NCBI GenBank assembly: GCA_021806845.1
Contig: JAKAPV010000092.1
Coordinates: forward strand, 1-10,035
Direction of reading: 5' to 3'
DNA from: Bacillota bacterium
Lineage (GTDB): Bacteria > Bacillota > Sulfobacillia > JAJZYS01 > JAJYTV01
DNA length: 10,035 nucleotides
The position numbers and the translations under genes were made by a program. A model generated the notes under the pieces. That model saw only the letters and a list, made by a program, of their open reading frames with translations, was not told the DNA's origin and ran no database searches. Below, piece by piece: positions 1-6,326 of the stretch. The stretch's first letter is position 1, and each line of letters begins with the position of its first letter.

Positions 1-1
1 C

Positions 2-2890
2 ACGTACGGCGGGAACCAGGCCGCGGGCGGCGGCGGTGGCCAGGGCGGCGATGGCGGCAACGCCGCGGACGGCCTGCAGGCCCCGGGCGGCGGAGGTGGG
101 GATGGCGGCCTGACCTGCGGCTACACGGACGCCGGCATCTCGCAGCCTGTGTACGGTTGCAGCCTTCCGGGCGGCGCGCCGGGCAAGTCCGGCGTCAAGG
201 CGCTCAAGTCCCTCGGGGCGGCGGGCGGCATCGGCGGTCAGGGCGGCGACGGCGGCGGGGCACAGGGCGGGGCGATCTACGAGGCGGCCGCAGCCAGCGC
301 GCAGGCGAGCGGGCTCGTCTTCGGCGGCCAGTCCGGCGGCAGCTCGCAGGCCAACCTCGCAACCGGCGGCGCGGGCGGCCAAGGCGGCCAGGGGGGCTAC
401 TCGAAGTGCTACGTCACCACAAACCCGGACGGATCGGAAGGCTTCATCTGCACGACCGCGACCTACAGCGCGAAGCGGACATACTCGGGCGGCAGCGGCG
501 ACGCGGGCGACGGCACAGGAGCCCAGAGCTTCCAGACCGGCCAGCAGAACGCACAGCTCGAGATCACGACGAACTCGCTCCCCGGCGGCGTGGCTGGAGG
601 GTGGTATACGGCGCAGCTCCAGGCGACGGACGGTGTCGGGCCCTATCAGTGGTCGGTGCAGGGGAACCTGCCGCAGGGCCTTTCGCTGGACCCCACCTAC
701 GGCATCATCTCCTCCACCGGCACCACCGTCGCGGGCATGTACTTCTTCACCGTGACGGTGACGGACAGCGAAACGCCGGCGGAGACGGCGAGCATCGGCC
801 TATCAATCGACGTCGTTTCCGCGAATGCCGCGAACCTGACGAGCGGATCGGTCGTCACCGGTTCGAGCGACGCCACGAGCAATTCGGCGAACGGAAGCGT
901 GACGGCGGGAGGCCAAAGCTCCGATACGCCGGACACCTCCGCGACCGCCTCGGGCGGCACGGGAACCGTGGCCGTGACCGACTACAGCGTGGACCCCGTG
1001 GGCGCGCCGACGTTCCAATCGGCGGGACAATACTTCGACATCGCCGTCTCGGCGCCGTCGCAGGGTGGCTTCCAGAGCGTGACGGCAACCGAATGCGGCG
1101 TCTCGGCCGGCGACACGGTCGAGTGGTCCCCGGACGGGACGACTTGGGAGGCTGTGTACCCGCAGTCCTATGACGCCCAGTCCGGCTGCGTCACCCTCGG
1201 TCCGTTCGATGCGAGTTCCACCCCGACTCTGGCGCAGCTTACAGGCACCGTGTTCGCGGTGGCCTCCCCCACGGTGGCAGTCTCGGCCGGCGACATGCTT
1301 TCCTTCTCTCCTGCGGCGATCGCCCCGCAGGGCTCGCTGAACCCTGGCGACACGGCGGTGACCTACGTCACGGCCCAAGACGCCCAAGGAGCGGCCATCC
1401 CCGACGCCACGATCTACCTCTCGATCCCCGCCGGCACGCTCGGCAGCGCCGTCGCGGAGGGCGTCCCGCTCACCGCGGCCCCGCAGGCATTCACCGCGGA
1501 TGGCCAAGGACAGATCGCGGTGACCTACGTTGCCTCGAAGAACCCGCCCTCAAGCGGGACCGACAGCATCGTCGCACAAAGTGATATCAGCGCTACGCCT
1601 GCGGTCCAGGCCAGCGCCAGCTACGATTTCGCACCGCCCGTTCAGGTGCCGGCCTCCGTCACCCTGACGGCGTCGCCGACGCAGGTTCCCGTCAACGGGA
1701 CGGCCACCCTCACCGGCTACGTCTACGACCAAAGCGGCAACCCCATCCAAAACGCGTATGTCGATCTGTCGGCGTCATCCGGACTTCTCAGCGCCTATCA
1801 GGTAACGACGCTCGGCGATGGCTCCTACAGCGCGACATGGACGCCGCCACTCAGCGGGGGCGGCGCGACGATCTCCGTCTCCGTCGAAGGTGCGGCGTCA
1901 TCGGTAACGGCCCGGCTGACTGTGACGTCGCCGGCCGTCTCCACAAGCTCGCCCGCTCCCTCGGGAGGCGGTGCCCATACGGTCGGCAGCGCGGGCGGTC
2001 TCCTTGCAACCGCAGACGGGAAGTTCTCGATGCAAGTGGCCCCAAACGCACTGAGCCCTGGCCAGACACTCTCCGTGCAGGAGTCTCCCATGCCGGGCAC
2101 GGGGCTCCCCTCCGGGATGGCGGGGGCGAGCGGAATCTTCACCATCACCGGAGGCAGTCTCGCGAAGCCCGGGACCGCGACCATCAGCTATGATGCCTCG
2201 TCGCTTGGCGAACTGCCTGCAGATCGCCTGTCGGCGTACGTGCGGGGGCAGGACGGCATCTGGACGTTCCTACCGACGTCCGTCGACGCTGCAGCCGGGA
2301 CGGTCTCGGTCTACCTCTACGGGCCAACCACGCTGACTCTCCTGCTGTCGACCGCGAGATTCAGCGATATGCCGTCCGCCTCGTGGGCGACCTCCTACGT
2401 CGACCGCCTGCTGGCCGTCGGTGTCGTCGAGGGACTGCCGGGCGGGACTTTCCAACCGGGCGCGACCCTGACACGCGCGCAATTCGTCAAGATGCTCGTA
2501 CTGGCGCTCGGAGTACGGCCGGCAACGTCTGGCCAGACGGCGTTCGAGGATGTCCCGTCACAGGCCTGGTTTGCGCCGTTTGTCTCGGCCGCGATGCACA
2601 TGGGGATCGTGACGGGGGTCACCGCGACCCAGTTCGGCCCTGATGCCCCGATCTCGCGTGAGGAGATGGCCGTCCTGCTCGCGCGCGCCTTCGACCTGCA
2701 CGGCTCGCAGTCACCGACCTTTGCGGATAAGGGCAGCATCGGACCTTGGGCTCTTCCAGGTGTCGAGGCGGTCGTTGGGGCGGGCATCATGACCGGCCTT
2801 CCTGGGGGACGGTTTGCACCGAGGGCCGATGCGACACGCGCGCAGGCCGCCAAAGTGATCGCCGCCGCGATCGAGCGTCTGGCCCCGTAG
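2..2890 (+). CDS. Large S-layer-anchored surface protein (5'-partial): Gly-rich region, Ig-like/invasin-like domains, three SLH domains
   Basis: The frame is open from the window edge to the TAG at 2888-2890, so the true start lies upstream and 962 residues are visible. A GTG at 149 is only an internal Val. Visible residues 1-175 or so are rich in GGxGGxGG tracts. Residues 186-271 look like a putative-Ig (He_PIG) domain, with the hallmark GLSLDPTYGIISSTGT. A Ser/Thr/Asn-rich linker leads to a beta-domain (about 320-425) with two Cys. Two Big_1/filamin-like domains follow (about 426-543 and 549-644), then a Pro/Ser linker and a ZU5-like beta region (about 662-785). Three SLH domains begin near residues 787, 848 and 907; they carry the LTRAQFVKML and ISREEMAVLLARAF signatures. 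In this family C-terminal SLH triplets bind pyruvylated secondary wall polymer, so the product should be exported and displayed on the wall. The signal peptide would lie outside the window. The SLH assignment is firm, the order of beta-domains fairly firm, and the ligand or adhesive role unknown. Confidence 0.93.
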   Translation, partial: TYGGNQAAGGGGGQGGDGGNAADGLQAPGGGGGDGGLTCGYTDAGISQPVYGCSLPGGAPGKSGVKALKSLGAAGGIGGQGGDGGGAQGGAIYEAAAASAQASGLVFGGQSGGSSQANLATGGAGGQGGQGGYSKCYVTTNPDGSEGFICTTATYSAKRTYSGGSGDAGDGTGAQSFQTGQQNAQLEITTNSLPGGVAGGWYTAQLQATDGVGPYQWSVQGNLPQGLSLDPTYGIISSTGTTVAGMYFFTVTVTDSETPAETASIGLSIDVVSANAANLTSGSVVTGSSDATSNSANGSVTAGGQSSDTPDTSATASGGTGTVAVTDYSVDPVGAPTFQSAGQYFDIAVSAPSQGGFQSVTATECGVSAGDTVEWSPDGTTWEAVYPQSYDAQSGCVTLGPFDASSTPTLAQLTGTVFAVASPTVAVSAGDMLSFSPAAIAPQGSLNPGDTAVTYVTAQDAQGAAIPDATIYLSIPAGTLGSAVAEGVPLTAAPQAFTADGQGQIAVTYVASKNPPSSGTDSIVAQSDISATPAVQASASYDFAPPVQVPASVTLTASPTQVPVNGTATLTGYVYDQSGNPIQNAYVDLSASSGLLSAYQVTTLGDGSYSATWTPPLSGGGATISVSVEGAASSVTARLTVTSPAVSTSSPAPSGGGAHTVGSAGGLLATADGKFSMQVAPNALSPGQTLSVQESPMPGTGLPSGMAGASGIFTITGGSLAKPGTATISYDASSLGELPADRLSAYVRGQDGIWTFLPTSVDAAAGTVSVYLYGPTTLTLLLSTARFSDMPSASWATSYVDRLLAVGVVEGLPGGTFQPGATLTRAQFVKMLVLALGVRPATSGQTAFEDVPSQAWFAPFVSAAMHMGIVTGVTATQFGPDAPISREEMAVLLARAFDLHGSQSPTFADKGSIGPWALPGVEAVVGAGIMTGLPGGRFAPRADATRAQAAKVIAAAIERLAP

Positions 2891-2906
2891 CTAGGCAACA
2901 ACAAAG

Positions 2907-2929
2907 CGGCGGACGGGGTGCTTCCGCCG
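2907..2929. terminator. GC-rich hairpin downstream of the SLH gene, candidate terminator
   Basis: CGGCGGA (2907-2913) pairs perfectly with TCCGCCG (2923-2929) around a 9-nt loop, starting 17 nt after the stop of the surface-protein gene. No T-run follows on the plus strand. Read on the minus strand the hairpin is followed by CTTTGTTGTTG, which is T-rich. It could end transcription in either direction, weakly on the plus strand. It also overlaps the last recognisable codons of the GH18 remnant, so it may be chance. Confidence 0.35.
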
Positions 2930-3095
2930 TGCGCCAGTCGTAGCCGTATTCGTTCACGCCGAGGAAGATCTTGCGCGCCGGCACGCCGGAGTTCAGGGGG
3001 TGCTGCACGGAGTTGACGACCCAGGCGTGCGGGGGCACGGGGACGGGGGGCTGCTGTCGTCATGGTGGTCGTACGTCATGAGGAAGAGCTGGAAA
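2919..3095 (-). pseudogene. Remnant of a GH18 (YaaH/SleL-like) glycosidase catalytic domain, frameshifted and truncated at both ends
   Basis: Two adjacent minus-strand frames each carry part of one GH18 signature. The first, from about 3088 to 3040, reads LFLMTYDHHDDS; MTYD is the conserved strand-6 motif of GH18 enzymes. The second, from 3038 to about 2922, reads HAWVVNSVQHPLNSGVPARK and then IFLGVNEYGYDW, which matches the 'VP..KI.LG...YGYDW' strand of YaaH-like spore-cortex and peptidoglycan N-acetylglucosaminidases. A one-base deletion in the G/C homopolymer tracts at about 3036-3050 would explain the switch of frame. The catalytic DxxDxDxE motif should lie some 40-50 residues before MTYD, but no frame shows it and similarity stops near 3095. 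The other end stops about 30 bp from the convergent SLH gene. About 55 residues survive of a domain of roughly 300. Such enzymes cleave N-acetylglucosamine linkages in the wall; this copy cannot be active. Confidence 0.65.
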
Positions 3096-3472
3096 CAGCC
3101 ACATACACGCAACGTGGCTCTGGGCGGGCTTTTCAGGACATGTGGTGCCCGCGTCTCAGCAGCCTCTGACACGTGGGCGCAAGGGAACGGACAGGGATTT
3201 CTCCTGCACCTTGGATCTGGACCACAAGCGCGAACCACCGTGTGGGTAGGAAGGTACATGCCGAATGAGAGATGCCGCCCAGTAGTTGCTGGGCGCCGCA
3301 CGGCGCGTGGCGCTTAAGATCAGGGGGCGGCCCCCGATAGATTTCGCGCACTGAGTCCACCTAGCATGCAAATGGGTGCATCCTCGAGTGCACAGCGGTG
3401 CAAAGGGAGTGCGTTTCTGCGGCTTCATCACCGACAGGACGTGCCGCGCCCGGCTCGGGACCCTGATCCGTC
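3096..3472. other. Non-coding stretch upstream of the lipoprotein gene; two short hairpins, no recognised gene
   Basis: No open frame here has recognisable similarity or sensible start context, and several are cut by stops. Two compact GC hairpins are visible: GCGCCG/CGGCGC at 3293-3306 with a 2-nt apex, and GGGGG/CCCCC at 3323-3335 with a 3-nt loop. Neither is followed by a T-run. A small palindromic stem (ATGCA/TGCAT) lies near 3365-3381. The promoter of the lipoprotein gene should be here, but I see no convincing -35/-10 pair. No known riboswitch consensus was recognised. Confidence 0.4.
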
Positions 3473-3480
3473 GGGGAGGT
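3473..3480 (+). promoter_or_regulatory. Strong Shine-Dalgarno for the lipoprotein gene
   Basis: GGGGAGGT ends 6 nt before the ATG at 3487, a near-ideal match and spacing. It fixes the start of the lipoprotein gene. Confidence 0.85.
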
Positions 3481-3486
3481 ACATAG

Positions 3487-4230
3487 ATGAATCAGAGGCA
3501 GGCCTTCATCATTGTTGGAGCACTCGCGATCGTAGCCCTAACGGCCGGCTGCGGTGGAGGCGGGGCCGCAAACGCAGGATCGTCCGCCAAGAAGACCGGT
3601 TCGTCCGCCTCCGCTGCCCCTAGCAGCGCACCCGCCTGGTCGGGTAGCGGCGTATGGGGCAATCTCATCAAACTAAACAACTTCTCGCTCGTGACCAACA
3701 TCACCGTCGGAGATGGCACGAGCGGCGGAACCGAGACCACGACCATCCAGGAGGATTACTTCAGCCCGACCAACTACAAGATGGTCATCAATACGCACTC
3801 CGGAAGTCCGCCTGTGACGCTCACCTTTGCTGGCGGCCATTACTACTTCGATTCGGGTACTCAGACGTTCGCCCTCGGGACCAATCTGCAGGGAATGGCC
3901 GACGTATACGTGTCCATGGGAGCCAGCGCGTGGCAGGACATCTACGACAGTTCGACCGCCGCGTATACGGGATCCTGCACCCAGGCAGGAAGAGCAGGAA
4001 ACGCCTACCACCTCTCTGCGACGGTGCCCATCGGCGCAGTCAGCGGGACGATCAGCGGCAACGCCTGCCTCGACAAGGCCACCGGCGCCCCTCTGTACTC
4101 GGACCTCAAGTGGAACATGTCCACCGGCAGCGGGAAGTCCACCTCCTTTGACGACCGCCTGACGGTGCTCGGCATCGGAAACGTGTCGGTCATCCCCGCA
4201 CCGGCAGGTGCGGTGCCCTTCAACCAGTAG
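3487..4230 (+). CDS. Putative secreted lipoprotein of unknown function (247 aa)
   Basis: The product begins with a short charged N-terminus and a hydrophobic stretch (residues 6-18). A lipobox LTAGC follows, with the lipidated Cys at residue 22, so it should be cut by signal peptidase II and held on the outer face of the membrane. Residues 23-50 are a Gly/Ser/Ala-rich flexible linker, usual for exported lipoproteins. The rest (about 52-240) is rich in short beta-strands with many Thr, Ser and aromatic residues. Two Cys (164 and 194) are the only ones in the mature domain and could form a disulfide. The pattern of a long antiparallel sheet loosely recalls LolA/LppX-type lipoproteins, but I see no decisive motif and do not assign the family. 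The start is set by the strong ribosome binding site. It appears monocistronic, flanked on both sides by gene debris. The lipoprotein call is firm; the function is unknown. Confidence 0.88.
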   Translation: MNQRQAFIIVGALAIVALTAGCGGGGAANAGSSAKKTGSSASAAPSSAPAWSGSGVWGNLIKLNNFSLVTNITVGDGTSGGTETTTIQEDYFSPTNYKMVINTHSGSPPVTLTFAGGHYYFDSGTQTFALGTNLQGMADVYVSMGASAWQDIYDSSTAAYTGSCTQAGRAGNAYHLSATVPIGAVSGTISGNACLDKATGAPLYSDLKWNMSTGSGKSTSFDDRLTVLGIGNVSVIPAPAGAVPFNQ

Positions 4231-4333
4231 GTCTGGTCTCGGACCGGCTGTGCCATCCGCACAGGGGACAGCCTGAAAGGCAGTGGGGAGACCCGGCCCC
4301 CCCTCGCAGCAGGTACTGTGGGGTGCCTCCTGA

Positions 4334-4495
4334 GGGCCGAGCCTGGCCACTCTCGTGGCATCGGGCGTCACGAATCCGGCTGCGGGCCAGTACTCCCTGG
4401 CGGTTTCGACCTCCTCGGACAACCAGGCAGTCCAAGCGACCAACACCGTCGCGGCGTCCGCCAGCGACAGCGGCGGGCGGGTTCCTGTGCGGCCA
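4334..4495 (+). pseudogene. Short fragment of a surface-protein beta-domain
   Basis: In the frame of base 4355 an in-frame TGA at 4331 is followed by about 45 residues. They include VASGVTNPAAGQYSLAVSTS and then SDNQAVQATNTV. The pattern 'GVTNP..AG.Y.L.VSTSSD' is common in beta-sandwich domains of exported bacterial proteins. After about 4490 the frame turns Arg/Pro-rich and protein-like character is lost. There is no start codon with a ribosome binding site, and no full domain. I read it as a relic of another surface protein like the one at 2-2890. The similarity is remembered motif likeness only, over a short length. Confidence 0.4.
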
Positions 4496-4722
4496 CCTGA
4501 AGATCGCGGTGCCGGGGCATGGCGTCGAAGACATGCAGGAACTAAGGGAACTCGTGTGCGACAGCCGTCCGCGCGACCTTCAGCCTTACCATGCATGCCG
4601 AGCCAGTCGTCGGCCCACTCTGCGTGGGTTACCATCTGTAGTAGGAGATGGTAGGACGGACCAATTGGGAAGCGAATAAGGGCCGCATCGAGAAGCCTCG
4701 CTTCCTTACGACGCATCGGAAA
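4496..4722. other. Gene-free stretch with an 8-bp inverted repeat
   Basis: No reading frame here is convincing on either strand. The only structure I see is TACCATCT (4630-4637) facing AGATGGTA (4646-4653) across an 8-nt spacer. It could be an operator-like palindrome, a mobile-element end or chance. The stretch lies between two gene fragments. Confidence 0.35.
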
Positions 4723-4755
4723 AGAGCGGAGCCCGGCCGTGTGGCCGGGCTCCGC
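4720..4755 (-). terminator. Strong intrinsic terminator for a minus-strand gene
   Basis: A perfect 13-bp GC-rich stem (4726-4738 with 4743-4755) closes a GTGT loop on the plus strand. Read on the minus strand the stem is followed by CTCTTTTCC, a short T-run. This is the layout of a rho-independent terminator acting on minus-strand transcripts. It lies 25 nt downstream of the stop codon of the basic-tail reading frame at 4780, which supports that frame as the 3' end of a once-real gene. Confidence 0.8.
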
Positions 4756-4779
4756 CGCAGGTGCCCCGGTGTCGGAGGG

Positions 4780-5085
4780 CTACTTCGCGGTCCCCTTCTT
4801 CACGTGGGGCGTCTTCGTCGCGCGACCACCCGCCGGACGGTGATGGCGCCCGCTGCGCGTCCCGATCGGGCGGTGGGTCATCGGCTTGTGCGCCTTGGGC
4901 CGGATCCCTCCGGGCCGCTTCTTCGCGGCGGCGGTCGACGCCTTGCGGGCCGCCCCCTGGTTCACCCCCACGTCACCGACTGGAATGAGCGCCGTTTCGA
5001 CGAGAAGGTCTATCCCTTCCTGATCGTCGACGCGCTGGTTGCCGTGAGCGTGGAGCCCAGCGAAGGACTGTTCTGTGCGAGCCAT
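4780..5085 (-). pseudogene. 3' end of a gene with a Lys/Arg/His-rich C-terminal tail; 5' part lost to an IS remnant
   Basis: The minus-strand frame ending in TAG at 4780 encodes a strongly basic tail over about 4780-4972. It includes KASTAAAKKRPGGIRPKAH and KTPHVKKGTAK, rich in Lys, Arg, His, Ala and Pro. Such tails recall nucleic-acid-binding C-termini, for example histone H1-like or HU-tail proteins, but I cannot name the family. A proper intrinsic terminator follows 25 nt later. The frame stays open to an ATG at 5085, giving 101 aa. However, bases 4975-5085 are the antisense of an IS256-type transposase fragment, and the ATG has no ribosome binding site. I therefore infer that the native upstream part was displaced by the insertion sequence. 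An intact small basic protein is the less likely alternative. Confidence 0.45.
4973..5085 (+). mobile_element. Fragment of an IS256-family (Mutator-type) transposase
   Basis: The frame of base 4978 reads DWNERRFDEKVYPFLIVDAL. This matches the segment of IS256-family transposases that contains the first catalytic Asp ('R.L....YP.L.VDA...KVR'), here the D of VDAL. The next residues lose the pattern. A shift of frame at about 5041-5043 restores RERGAQRRTVL, like the 'VRE.G.V.S.AVL' that normally follows. The rest of the transposase, about 400 residues in intact members, is absent on both sides. Sequence between 5086 and 5220 may be further IS debris; GGTGTAAACCG near 5159 could be a degenerate terminal repeat, but I found no partner. 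The element is dead. Confidence 0.62.
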
Positions 5086-5219
5086 TAAAAGTGAAGTCCG
5101 CCATCAGGAGCACCGACGGCTGTGCACCCGAGACTTGTCCCCAAGGCACCTTGAGCGATGGTGTAAACCGCTGCTTCGCCCGGCACGGCGAGGAATTCCC
5201 GAAAATGTAACGAAAGAAC

Positions 5220-5414
5220 GTGCGTATCGCGTGAGTGGCGAATGGGCCGCACAAGCGGAGGCGTTTTCCTGGGCGATGTCGCTGGCAAGGATCTTCCAGG
5301 GGCTCACCCTGATGGACATCGGCGAACTGGATGTCGCGGAACAGTCGCTGCGAGATGCGGGAGAGATGGCAACGCGCACCGGCCACCAATTGAACGTGCT
5401 GACCTGCCAGGGCG
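5220..5414 (+). pseudogene. Out-of-frame upstream piece of a truncated LAL/LuxR regulator
   Basis: In the frame of base 5411 the translation from about 5220 reads AYRVSGEWAAQAEAFSWA, then SLARIFQGLTLMDIGELDVA. This aligns with AYRLCGHSAAYPDDIPWA and HGYVLMEMGDLDGAEACF in the full-length paralogue at 6327-9233. The similarity runs to LTCQG at about 5413. It then continues in another frame as MAILTARRG, matching RATLAARRG of the paralogue. A single-base deletion at about 5411-5414 accounts for this. Upstream of 5220 no frame continues the match, so the ATPase domain and most of the helical-repeat region (roughly the first 650 residues) are missing. The junction adjoins IS256 debris. Confidence 0.7.
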
Positions 5415-6191
5415 ATGGCCATCCTGACCGCCCGCAGAGGCAGAATCTCGGAGGCCGCCCGCCCATTCCTGCAGTTCACGCCGCTCACAGACCGCGCGAA
5501 TCTCGCCGAGATCGACGTCTACCACTGGGTGAGGGAAGCGGCAGAGGTCCTCGTGCAGGCCAACGAAACCGCCGCAGCACAGGACCTCGTGGATCGCATC
5601 ATGCGCCTGTTGGCGTCCTCGGACCTCAATCGCCACGGACCACATGGCGCCGCTCTTCGGGTCACCGCGCTCCTCGCGGCGCGAAGCGGTGATGCGCAGC
5701 GTGCGGAGGAAGCCTTTCGGCAGGCGGCCATCATGCATGCGCTGTCGAACGAGGACCTGGAGCATGGACGGACACTCCTGGCCTACGGTTCAAGGATGCG
5801 CCGCGTCTGCCGAGCCAAGGAGGCACGCAGCGTGCTCAGGCAGGCCGAGGAGATCTTCGAACACTGCGGCAGCGGCTACTGGCAGCGCAAGGCAGAAGCC
5901 GAGTACACACTGGCCAAAGGACGGCGCCGAAAGGCGGAACACGGACATCTCAGCCGCCTAACCCCCCAGGAGCACCGTGTGACGGAACTGGTCACTCAGG
6001 GCTTCACCAACCGCCAGATTGCTGCGGTTCTCCTGATCAGCCCGAAGACCGTGGAGACGCATCTTCGCCACGTCTATGACAAGATGCAGACCGGTTCCCG
6101 CGAGGAGCTGAAGCTGGCCTTCATGGCGAGGGTGAACGGATCCCGCACCCTGCCACCCGACGATGGAACGGAGTCGACGAACTCCGGCTGA
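5415..6191 (+). CDS. C-terminal half of a LuxR-type regulator (GerE HTH), remnant ORF
   Basis: This 258-residue open frame is the downstream piece of the broken regulator that starts at 5220. Residues 1-165 are helical-repeat (TPR-like) sequence, with ERGRTLLAYG-type segments shared with the neighbour (here EHGRTLLAYGSRMRR). Residues 182-238 are a LuxR/GerE helix-turn-helix. It has the LTPQEHRV entry helix and the recognition stretch TNRQIAAVLLISPKTVETHL, about two-thirds identical to the HTH of the full-length paralogue. The HTH looks intact, so a DNA-binding product without ATPase control is possible if translated. Against that, the ATG at 5415 lies at the frameshift and has only AGGG 2 nt away, too close for a good ribosome binding site. 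I favour a pseudogene remnant. It ends 135 bp before the paralogue in the same orientation, which indicates an old tandem duplication. Confidence 0.6.
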   Translation: MAILTARRGRISEAARPFLQFTPLTDRANLAEIDVYHWVREAAEVLVQANETAAAQDLVDRIMRLLASSDLNRHGPHGAALRVTALLAARSGDAQRAEEAFRQAAIMHALSNEDLEHGRTLLAYGSRMRRVCRAKEARSVLRQAEEIFEHCGSGYWQRKAEAEYTLAKGRRRKAEHGHLSRLTPQEHRVTELVTQGFTNRQIAAVLLISPKTVETHLRHVYDKMQTGSREELKLAFMARVNGSRTLPPDDGTESTNSG

Positions 6192-6314
6192 GGCAACCGC
6201 CTCCAGATGGTGCCGACCGGTCCACAAAAGATGAGTGTGCGGCCCCTCTTCTTCTTACGAGTGGTTCTGAGCCCCTCCTGGACGACCAGCGTTGTTCGGC
6301 CTGCAGCCGGCAGA

Positions 6315-6320
6315 AGAAGG
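6315..6320 (+). promoter_or_regulatory. Ribosome binding site selecting the GTG start at 6327
   Basis: AGAAGG lies 6 nt before GTG 6327. The ATG at 6207 in the same frame has only a poor GAGG 13 nt away and would add 40 residues without family-like sequence. Members of this family start just before a 'LLER..E...L' helix, here TRLLERKAERRA, which fits the GTG at 6327. Confidence 0.6.
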
Positions 6321-6326
6321 TGGTGG

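Noticed and set aside
1..520. CRISPR-like or direct-repeat array in the Gly-rich region
   Set aside because: The repetition is codon-level (GGC GGx) without fixed repeat and spacer lengths; it is simply Gly-rich coding sequence.
157..1173. Long plus-strand frame of 338 aa inside the surface-protein gene
   Set aside because: It is Arg-rich and domain-less, a frame-shadow of the Gly/Ala-rich coding sequence in GC-rich DNA.
3293..3335. Two GC hairpins as a riboswitch or attenuator before the lipoprotein gene
   Set aside because: The stems are short, have no T-run and match no riboswitch consensus I know; they lie about 140 nt before the ribosome binding site.
3673..4716. Minus-strand frame of 347 aa across the lipoprotein gene
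   Set aside because: It is antisense to the lipoprotein, which has a strong ribosome binding site and lipobox; the translation has no recognisable domain.
4648..5088. A single 146-aa gene on the plus strand
   Set aside because: Its first two-thirds run antisense to the basic tail and across a terminator; only the last part is a transposase fragment.
5075..5692. A single gene of 205 aa
   Set aside because: Only the middle (5220-5413) matches the LAL family; after the shift the frame becomes Arg/Pro-rich shadow sequence, and before it the sequence is IS-like debris.
6207..6326. Upstream extension of the LAL regulator from ATG 6207
   Set aside because: It has no good ribosome binding site and no family-like residues; GTG 6327 has AGAAGG at 6 nt and fits the usual N-terminus.
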